A stretch of DNA of 12,029 nt from Pyrodictiaceae archaeon (GTDB lineage Archaea > Thermoproteota > Thermoprotei_A > Sulfolobales > Pyrodictiaceae). Each line of letters begins with the position of its first letter. Position 1 is the first letter of the stretch. The translations under genes were made by a program, and so were the position numbers. The stretch lies in contig JALVKZ010000147.1 of assembly GCA_027033675.1 (NCBI GenBank), positions 1 to 12,029 on the forward strand. The letters run 5' to 3'. This document shows, one piece after another, positions 7,326-12,029 of the stretch. The notes beneath the pieces were generated by a model. That model was given only the letters and a program-made list of their open reading frames with translations, searched no databases and was not told the origin of the DNA.

Positions 7326-7453
7326 CCCCGCAAATGGTACAGCGGGGAAACTAAATCAGCGAACCCGGATCTATGACTAGGACTTGCGGGCAGCTCACCC
7401 GCCTGACGCCGGGGAAGCGCCCCGCCGTAAAGGGAGGGATGAGGGCGGGGTCC
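7326..7453 (-). ncRNA. candidate TnpB guide (omega/re)RNA scaffold or right-end hairpins
   Basis: Three strong foldbacks lie just downstream of tnpB: CCCCGC/GCGGGG (7326-7331 with 7342-7347), GCGGG/CCCGC (7386-7390 with 7398-7402) and CCCCGCC/GGCGGGG (7420-7426 with 7444-7450), the last in competition with CGGGG/CCCCG around 7410-7424. GGACTT (7380-7385) can also pair with GGGTCC (7448-7453), two pairs being G-U. TnpB elements carry their guide RNA scaffold and right-end hairpins at exactly this place, downstream of and on the strand of tnpB. The identity as a guide RNA, its ends and its strand are inferred; I did not recognise a specific family. Confidence 0.42.
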
Positions 7454-7468
7454 ATAAAGGGTTAAGCG

Positions 7469-7485
7469 AGATTTTACAGAAATCT
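7469..7485. terminator. small hairpin abutting the tnpB stop
   Basis: AGATTT and AAATCT form a 6-bp stem with a 5-nt loop directly after the TAA stop of tnpB. On the tnpB strand it is not followed by a clear run of T, so it may be part of the downstream RNA scaffold and not a terminator. Confidence 0.25.
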
Positions 7486-8607
7486 TTAGGCTTGCCTCAG
7501 TGTTTTTAATGCTATCAAGTACGCTGATGCTACGTGTTTATCTAAGCCTAGTCTTTTCATAACCTTATTATGTATAGCGCTGTGTGATGTTCCTTTAGGG
7601 TTCACGTGAATAGTTTTTATACTGTATAGAGGGGTTTTATATGTAATAGTTTCTATTATTTTATTTCTAAATATTGATATTTTATAATTATAGTTTTTTG
7701 ATTTTCCCTCTCCATTTTTAACCCAATAGTATCTTAGGTAACCAATTATTTTTGGATCCTCTAAGGCTATGAGAGAGACCCCGTGATAATAAGCATAGCT
7801 TAGCATTTTATGTATTGCTTGGTTTATTCTTGTCCAAGCTTGCCTTCCCTTATATCCATGGCTTATTGTTTCGCTAAACCAGAAGGTCTTTGTATCTCTT
7901 AATCTTCCGTATTTATCTACTATAGCTAAGTTAATCCTATCTACATTAACATCTACACCACCAACATGGTCACCAAGAGGTTCACCATATTTTTTCATGG
8001 TATAAATGTAGAAGTCGTATGGTACCATGACTTGTAAATGACAATAGAGATGCAGGCTGCCCTTGTAGAAATTATGTTCCTTTATCACTACTCTAGCTGG
8101 ATAGCCAATTTCCTTATTTATAGCTTTATCGGTGAGTGCTTGTAGTAATTTTCGGTAGCCCTTTGGTATCTTAAGCTTTAGGTCTATTCTCCTTATTTCT
8201 TTTCTCTTATCTATTACTAATATCTCAATCCTATTTGATGATAATAGTCTTATATTAAGATTACCTTTCTTTTCTCTTTCTGCTTCACTTTGAAATAATA
8301 ACCATTCCCCCAGTTCTATATCTTTTATATTAACCCCTAACCTCCTTGCGCTCTTAATTGTTGAATGTATTAACACTGCAACTCCATCTATATATCTACG
8401 ATTAGGCATAATCTCGTAGCATCTTGTACGGGCATACTTAAGGAAATTGGTTTGTGATAGCTCAATAAGCTTATTGTTAGTCTTTATGTCATTGAGCAAT
8501 CTGTGCGCACACAGCTTGAAGAGCCATGAGGTCCACCAAAGTAGTCTGGCCTTCTCTTCCTTTGCCGAAAAAGGTATATTTATAGCAAGGTATTCTGGTA
8601 GCCTCAT
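7486..8607 (-). CDS. tnpB: TnpB-like RuvC nuclease (OrfB, IS605 family), zinc finger absent
   Basis: A 373-aa member of the TnpB/OrfB group, RNA-guided DNA nucleases encoded by IS200/IS605 elements. The RuvC catalytic triad is complete: Asp219 in GGVDVNVDRINLAIVD, Glu283 in LIALEDPK and Asp356 in RLGLDKHVASAYLIAL. Unlike typical TnpB there is no CxxC...CxxC zinc finger between Glu283 and Asp356; that stretch (HVNPKGTSHSAIHNKVM) has no cysteine. The N-terminal half (about 1-210) is basic and presumably forms the wedge/REC-like region. The ATG at 8607 follows a TATA-like palindrome. Base composition is visibly AT-rich with A/T-ending codons, unlike both neighbours, a sign of recent transfer. 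There is no frameshift or internal stop, so it could be active. No tnpA is nearby. Confidence 0.85.
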   Translation of the reverse strand: MRLPEYLAINIPFSAKEEKARLLWWTSWLFKLCAHRLLNDIKTNNKLIELSQTNFLKYARTRCYEIMPNRRYIDGVAVLIHSTIKSARRLGVNIKDIELGEWLLFQSEAEREKKGNLNIRLLSSNRIEILVIDKRKEIRRIDLKLKIPKGYRKLLQALTDKAINKEIGYPARVVIKEHNFYKGSLHLYCHLQVMVPYDFYIYTMKKYGEPLGDHVGGVDVNVDRINLAIVDKYGRLRDTKTFWFSETISHGYKGRQAWTRINQAIHKMLSYAYYHGVSLIALEDPKIIGYLRYYWVKNGEGKSKNYNYKISIFRNKIIETITYKTPLYSIKTIHVNPKGTSHSAIHNKVMKRLGLDKHVASAYLIALKTLRQA

Positions 8608-8616
8608 AGCCTCTCA

Positions 8617-8635
8617 TAGGGGGTATATACCCCTA
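8617..8635 (-). promoter_or_regulatory. TATA-containing palindrome upstream of tnpB (promoter or left-end hairpin)
   Basis: TAGGGG (8617-8622) pairs with CCCCTA (8630-8635); within it GGGGTATATACCCC is a perfect 14-nt palindrome. GTATATAC is centred about 20 nt before the tnpB ATG and could serve as its TATA box for a leaderless message. A subterminal palindrome of this kind is also what IS200/IS605 transposases bind at the left end. Either role is inferred. Confidence 0.45.
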
Positions 8636-8648
8636 AAACTTTATAAAC
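8636..8648 (+). promoter_or_regulatory. strong archaeal BRE/TATA promoter for the structured RNA
   Basis: AAAACTTTATAAAC matches the crenarchaeal BRE (purine/A-rich) plus TATA pattern very well in the plus orientation. The TATA centre near 8643-8644 predicts initiation close to 8670, exactly where the GC-rich foldable segment begins. The TTTATAAA core is itself a palindrome and could also act toward tnpB on the minus strand (predicted start near 8617), but the BRE side is better on plus. Confidence 0.6.
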
Positions 8649-8670
8649 ATTATGTTATTCAACTAAAGTA

Positions 8671-8813
8671 GATGGTGGGCCCTGGCCCCAAGAGCCGTGG
8701 TGGAGCCGCGGTGAGGGGGCCAGGGCGTCGCCGTGATGAACCCAGCCGTGCTGGATAGGAAGTAGAGGTGAATCATGAAGGCACGGTTGGGGGAACGGTC
8801 CACAAGGCGGCGA
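8671..8813 (+). ncRNA. candidate structured RNA of unknown class
   Basis: No protein-coding frame is evident, but the segment folds strongly. Stem 1: GCCCTGGCCCC (8679-8689) pairs perfectly with GGGGCCAGGGC (8716-8726) over 11 bp; inside it CCGTGG (8695-8700) pairs with CCGCGG (8706-8711) around a TGGAG loop, and the junction AAGAG opposite TGAG could form tandem G-A pairs as in a kink-turn. Stem 2: CCCAGCCGTGC (8741-8751) pairs with GCACGGTTGGG (8781-8791), 11 bp with one G-U, around a purine-rich 29-nt loop. Stem 3: TCGCCG (8728-8733) pairs with CGGCGA (8808-8813) and closes stem 2. A strong promoter precedes it and a pyrimidine-rich tract (about 8818-8843) follows, suitable as an archaeal termination region. 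It does not show the conserved core of SRP RNA or RNase P RNA, nor a C/D or H/ACA layout. A structured leader of the following gene is the main alternative. Confidence 0.55.
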
Positions 8814-8864
8814 ATATCTCCCATTTATCTTCTCTTGGTCTCTATGAGTGGAGAGTAGTGGGCT

Positions 8865-9692
8865 ATGAGTAGCCGGGATGAGTGGGGCTGGCTTGGTAAA
8901 GCGTTGCGAAGCGTGCTTGACTCGGAGCTACGGAGATGGGGAGGCTTAAGACTCGTTGATGCTTTCATTGGTCCCCATTATTCTTATGTAGAGTTGGATG
9001 GTGGGTGGTGCGGAGTAGCTTATTCTCCTAGGGAGACTGGGCGGGTCGTAGAGGAGCTAGAGCATGCTACTCCCCGGTATCTTGCTCGGCTCGTTGAGCG
9101 CGGCCTCGGGGGCGGGGCTGCTTCGCTCGCGCTAGCCGCTGCAAATGCCGCCACAATGGCGTGGATCTACGAGACCCCGGATCCACCAATTCTTATCGAG
9201 GCACGTCTCAGCGATTTCATTGAGCTGCGCAGCGACGATGTTGTAGCAGTTATTGGCTTCATGAGGGGGGCTGTAGAGGAGTTGGCGAGCAAGGCGAATA
9301 AGGTCTATGTTATAGAGCTTAGTGAGGAGCTAAGACAAGAGGCCGGCGGTATTAGTGACATAGAGGTTCTCGGCGCTGAGGACGGCATGAAGGTTCTCCC
9401 CCAAGTATCCGTGCTGGTGGCGACTGGTAGCGCACTCCTCTACCCAGCTATATTCCGACAACAACTAGCCAAGGCGGGGAATGCCCGAGAGAGAGTCATC
9501 GTTGGCCCTACGTCTAGTTTTCACCCACGCCTAGCAAGGCTCCTAGGCCTCACGGGGCTCGGCGGAGTATACATTGATCCATCGCTTTGCAGGATTCTGC
9601 GATGGCATGTTGCAGGTGGAGGAGGGATTCATAGCCTTAGGCGCCGGGGCTCCAAGGCCCCCTTGCTCCCAAGGTTCTTTGCCAAGGCCTAG
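8865..9692 (+). CDS. DUF4213/DUF364 domain protein (putative heavy-metal chelation family)
   Basis: A 275-aa cytosolic protein. The N-terminal part, GLRLVDAFIGPHYSYVELDG then GVAYSPRETG, fits the DUF4213 (enolase-N-like) domain. The C-terminal part, VVAVIGFMRGAVEEL then VYVIELSEEL, VLVATGSALLYPAIFRQQL and VGPTSSFHPRLARLLGLTG with GGVYIDP, fits the Rossmann-like DUF364 domain named for putative heavy-metal chelation. The biochemical role of this family is not established. The last ~30 residues are basic and glycine-rich (AGGGGIHSLRRRGSK). The start is ATG at 8865; an earlier ATG at 8844 runs into TAG after four codons. A weak TATA-like CATTTATCTT near 8822-8831 could give it its own short-leader transcript, separate from the structured RNA upstream. 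Its stop overlaps that of the convergent radical SAM gene. Confidence 0.8.
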   Translation: MSSRDEWGWLGKALRSVLDSELRRWGGLRLVDAFIGPHYSYVELDGGWCGVAYSPRETGRVVEELEHATPRYLARLVERGLGGGAASLALAAANAATMAWIYETPDPPILIEARLSDFIELRSDDVVAVIGFMRGAVEELASKANKVYVIELSEELRQEAGGISDIEVLGAEDGMKVLPQVSVLVATGSALLYPAIFRQQLAKAGNARERVIVGPTSSFHPRLARLLGLTGLGGVYIDPSLCRILRWHVAGGGGIHSLRRRGSKAPLLPRFFAKA

Positions 9693-11011
9693 GCTTGTGC
9701 ACGCATACCCCATTCACGGAAAGCATTTACACCCATGTATATTCCACGCTGCATTACATGGAGTAGATAAAGGCTCTGAGGCTGCCTTATCTCGTAGCAC
9801 ATGCTCCCCAATGGCTCTTCGCCGAGCAAGCGCAGCACGGATGATATGAGCGAGACTACTTTCGCCGCATCATCCCCGAATCTCTCAATTACCTCGCGTG
9901 GGCAGAATCTTAGCCCGAATAGCTGTGTCGACAAGTAGTAGAGCAGATCCTCGCTGGGCGTGACCTCGATGCCCCGGATGGCGGAGAACCCTCTCTCATA
10001 TACTAGCTTCACGTACTTATTGACGCTGAAGGTGTTAACGTAGACGTATTTCCCGAGACGCGCTATCCCGCTAAGACCTATCGCGAAGAACTTGTCATAG
10101 TCTACTATGTACTCGTCGACGAGCTCCGAGCCCTTGTCCATGCACCAGGGAGTAGCTGGCCTATAGCCATGCCTAGCTGCTTCCTCGAGAATCGTTTCAT
10201 AGAGTAGCCGCTCGAGTGGGTGCCAGGGCCCCTCTCTCCTGCGTCTCTCGTACTCTCGTAGCCCCGGCGCCGGCATTAAGGGATAGAATGTCACCTGGTC
10301 TGCGCCTAGCTCCAGAGCCTTGCTCGCCTCCTCGCGTATTGTCTCAAGTGTATCGCTCCTCACACCCCACAACATGTCTATGTTAAGGGTCTTGAACTTG
10401 CCCCTCGCAGCCCTAACCGCCTCTAGGGAGTGCTTCACGCCATGATGAAGTCTTCCAAGCTCCCGGAGCCTATCGTTGCGTAGTGCTTGTACACCTATGC
10501 TGAGCCTGGTTACTCCTACTGAGCGCAGAACGCTGACAGCCTCATCGTTTATGTCTAGGGGGCTGGCCTCTGTAGACACGCTTATGGCTCTTCCATAGTA
10601 GCTGCGAAGAACATCTATGAACTCTGCTAACGAGTATACGTTTATTGACGGTGTTCCGCCACCTATGTAGACCACTTGTATTCTCGGATTCTCGGCGATC
10701 GTCGCTAGCCACTCAGCCTCCCTCTTTATAGCAGCCATGTAGTCAGCATAGGCTTTTGGCTCGAACGCGTACCGTACAAAGCAGCAGAACTTGCATAGCG
10801 GTGTATGGCAGAAGGGCATGTGAACATAGAGCGCGTAGTCCCCTGGCTCAAGAGATGCGAGATACTTGACATGTCTCTCCTCGTCAAGGCTACTTGCCTC
10901 AACCTTCTTAAAGAAGTTCTCCACTCTTTTTGTCACTAGTTGGCCAAGCATTTTGCCTATTAGCTGTATTGTTTGAGGAATACTGAGGGTGTTCCTAGGA
11001 TTTGTCAGCAT
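9689..11011 (-). CDS. HemN/HemW-like radical SAM protein with CX4CX2CC cluster motif
   Basis: A 440-aa member of the coproporphyrinogen III oxidase-like radical SAM group. Seen: YVHMPFCHTPLCKFCCF (cysteines 68, 73, 76, 77), the SAM-binding VVYIGGGTPS around 114-122, STEASPLDI at 146-154, RLSIGVQAL at 169-177 and FYPLMPAPGLREYERR; these follow the HemN/HemW order. The cluster motif is CX4CX2C in place of the CX3CX2C usual in radical SAM enzymes, with a fourth adjacent cysteine. Function is unclear: archaea using the siroheme-based heme route do not need HemN, so this may be a HemW-like heme-handling protein or another radical SAM enzyme. The start is ATG at 11011, with an ATG at 10951 (residue 21) as an alternative; an AAAATAAAC element just upstream (11025-11033) is a plausible TATA box. 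The stop overlaps DUF364 by 4 nt. Confidence 0.88.
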   Translation of the reverse strand: MLTNPRNTLSIPQTIQLIGKMLGQLVTKRVENFFKKVEASSLDEERHVKYLASLEPGDYALYVHMPFCHTPLCKFCCFVRYAFEPKAYADYMAAIKREAEWLATIAENPRIQVVYIGGGTPSINVYSLAEFIDVLRSYYGRAISVSTEASPLDINDEAVSVLRSVGVTRLSIGVQALRNDRLRELGRLHHGVKHSLEAVRAARGKFKTLNIDMLWGVRSDTLETIREEASKALELGADQVTFYPLMPAPGLREYERRRREGPWHPLERLLYETILEEAARHGYRPATPWCMDKGSELVDEYIVDYDKFFAIGLSGIARLGKYVYVNTFSVNKYVKLVYERGFSAIRGIEVTPSEDLLYYLSTQLFGLRFCPREVIERFGDDAAKVVSLISSVLRLLGEEPLGSMCYEIRQPQSLYLLHVMQRGIYMGVNAFREWGMRAQA

Positions 11012-11053
11012 TTTGTTTCATCTCGTTTATTTTCACTAAAACCCGGGTCTATG

Positions 11054-11069
11054 CTAGCAGGGGTGCTAG
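11054..11069. other. intergenic 6-bp hairpin with GGGG loop
   Basis: CTAGCA and TGCTAG form a perfect 6-bp stem around GGGG in the 230-nt region between the divergent radical SAM and HerA genes, with AACC/GGTT flanks that may extend it. No function is evident; it could be an operator or a small RNA fold. The rest of this intergenic region shows no gene. Confidence 0.3.
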
Positions 11070-11199
11070 GGTTAATAGGAGAAGCATCGGATATGTGCGA
11101 GCCGCCTCCATCTCAACCACGACTCTTTCTCGGGCCTAGGCGCCTATTCTTCATAAGGTAATACCGTCGGCATAGTATGCTTGGTGGAGAGAGACAACC

Positions 11200-11209
11200 C
11201 CAATATACC
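11200..11209 (+). promoter_or_regulatory. putative TATA box for herA
   Basis: CCAATATACC is centred about 37 nt before the ATG at 11242, so initiation near 11231 would leave a leader of roughly 11 nt. Position-based, moderate match. Confidence 0.35.
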
Positions 11210-11241
11210 CGCCTCTTTTCAGGAGAAACATTGCCAAAGCT

Positions 11242-12029
11242 ATGAGGGGCCGAGCAGTATTGGTGAGGCCAGGGAGCGTTGCTCAGCCTATAGGGATGGT
11301 TACTGGGGATGCTAGGCCAGATTACTTTATATTCACAGCGGATCCTGATAACATACCGCCTCTCTACGACTACGTCTATGTTGAGGCTAAGGAGGTCCCG
11401 CCAGGCGAGACAGAGCCAGTAACTGTGAAGGTTCTTGCACAGATACGCGGCATTAAGCGCTCAGCAATCGGGGTCTCCCCCGAGCACCCGTGGCCTGTTC
11501 TGCGCAACCTCTCCCTCCCAAGAGGCAGCGATACCGTTGTAGCTGCCGCGAAGGTTCTCGGATATAAGTGGCGTGGGGGGATATACTATCCGCGGCACGC
11601 GCCACCCGTGGGTACATGGGTCTACTTGGCCCCGGACAAGCTTCTCGAGGAATTCTACTCCGTTGAGGAGGCTAGGAGGCTTCATGTAGGCTACCTTATC
11701 TCGAGGCCAACTGTTCCAGCTTTCCTCGATCTTGAGGGAGTTAAGCGCCACGTAGCAATCATAGCTGCTACCGGTGCGGGTAAGACATGGGCAAGCGTGG
11801 TACTCATAGAGGAGTTATTGAAGAAGGGAGCAACAATAGTCGTGCTTGATCCTCACGGAGAGTATACTGCTATGAAGAGGACTGTTCATAGACTAGGCAA
11901 GGGCTACGAGAACGCAGTGAGGATTATCAAGGGGCACCGGGAGCAGGACGGCGATATACAGTACAGCATCAGCGTCGCCGACATGACTGCCGAGGAACTC
12001 GCCTCCATAGCCGGCGTGCCCTCGAAGGC
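11242..12029 (+). CDS. herA: HerA-family ATPase (5' part; truncated by window end)
   Basis: HerA forms a hexameric FtsK/VirB4-like DNA translocase that works with the NurA nuclease and Mre11-Rad50 in DNA end resection. About 262 codons are visible. The N-terminal ~150 residues, beginning MRGRAVLVRPGSVAQPIG and rich in beta strands, fit the HAS-barrel domain. Then HVAIIAATGAGKTWASVVLI carries the Walker A lysine at 181, and VVLDPHGEY (200-208) is the Walker B segment with the HerA-typical DPHGEY. The sensor and arginine-finger regions lie beyond the window. The ATG at 11242 was chosen because it is the first usual start codon after an in-frame TAG at 11173 and the HAS-barrel begins right after it; an AGGAG lies 17 nt upstream. 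Whether it is the HerA of the mre11-rad50-nurA operon or a paralogue cannot be decided here. Confidence 0.88.
   Translation, partial: MRGRAVLVRPGSVAQPIGMVTGDARPDYFIFTADPDNIPPLYDYVYVEAKEVPPGETEPVTVKVLAQIRGIKRSAIGVSPEHPWPVLRNLSLPRGSDTVVAAAKVLGYKWRGGIYYPRHAPPVGTWVYLAPDKLLEEFYSVEEARRLHVGYLISRPTVPAFLDLEGVKRHVAIIAATGAGKTWASVVLIEELLKKGATIVVLDPHGEYTAMKRTVHRLGKGYENAVRIIKGHREQDGDIQYSISVADMTAEELASIAGVPSK

Larger units (their letters stand above)
7321..8635 (-). mobile_element. IS200/IS605-type remnant or TnpB-only element
   Basis: An AT-rich island in GC-rich DNA containing one TnpB-like gene, flanked downstream by GC-rich hairpins (7326-7453) and upstream by a palindromic AT-rich segment (8617-8647). 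No Y1 transposase (TnpA) is present, so it would be non-autonomous or a stand-alone tnpB locus. IS605-family ends have no terminal inverted repeats or target duplications, so exact borders cannot be read from one sequence; the limits given are estimates. Confidence 0.5.

Noticed and set aside
7355..7380. GGGTTCGCT on the minus strand resembles a tRNA T-arm
   Set aside because: The T-stem does not close, and no acceptor, D or anticodon arms can be built around it.
8733..8739. GTGATGA matches the box C consensus of C/D guide RNAs
   Set aside because: No CTGA box D or D' follows at a suitable distance, and the surrounding bases are better explained by the stem 2/stem 3 fold.
8792..8807. ACA trinucleotide near stem 2, suggesting an H/ACA RNA
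   Set aside because: The ACA lies inside an internal loop and not just 3' of a lower stem, and the distance from the upper stem (about 10 nt) does not fit the usual H/ACA geometry.
11461..11751. Minus-strand 96-codon frame opposite herA
   Set aside because: The plus-strand frame has clear HerA motifs on both sides of it; the antisense frame has none.

Overview
The window reads as chromosome of a hyperthermophilic crenarchaeon, most likely a member of the Desulfurococcales/Pyrodictiaceae. The basis is the archaeal-only pantoate kinase, an archaeal-type CoaBC, a HerA-family ATPase, TATA/BRE-like promoters close to start codons, frequent GTG/TTG starts, and arginine/glutamate-rich proteins in GC-rich DNA. 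The genus is an inference.

Positions 1-3518 (minus strand) hold a [NiFe]-hydrogenase maturation cluster, transcribed hypD, hypC, hypE, hypF. HypF runs off the left edge. HypE ends in the cysteine that carries the carbamoyl/cyano group, and HypC, HypD and HypE have their signature residues, so the set that makes and delivers Fe(CN)2CO looks functional. No hydrogenase structural gene is in view. Pantoate kinase (3563-4444) lies 44 nt upstream on the same strand and diverges from coaBC (4552-5847). Two coenzyme A biosynthesis genes therefore share a ~107-nt divergent promoter region, which contains a 7-bp inverted repeat between the two putative TATA boxes.

Positions 5844-7271 (minus) carry an uncharacterised acidic small protein and a metallo-beta-lactamase-fold hydrolase with a C-terminal winged-helix-like region. 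From about 7321 to 8635 there is an AT-rich island with a single zinc-finger-less TnpB-like protein, flanked by GC-rich hairpins downstream (candidate omega/reRNA or right end) and a palindromic AT-rich promoter/left end upstream. No TnpA is present.

Immediately beyond it, on the plus strand, a strong BRE/TATA promoter (8636-8648) points at a GC-rich segment (8671-8813) that folds into two 11-bp stems plus a closing stem. This is a candidate structured RNA that I cannot assign to a known class. It is followed by a DUF4213/DUF364 gene (8865-9692), which converges on a HemN/HemW-like radical SAM gene with an atypical CX4CX2CC cluster motif (9689-11011, minus). The right end holds the first ~262 codons of a HerA-type ATPase (plus).

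Both convergent gene pairs (coaBC with the 141-aa gene, and DUF364 with the radical SAM gene) overlap by exactly 4 nt in a shared CTAG that gives both strands a TAG stop.
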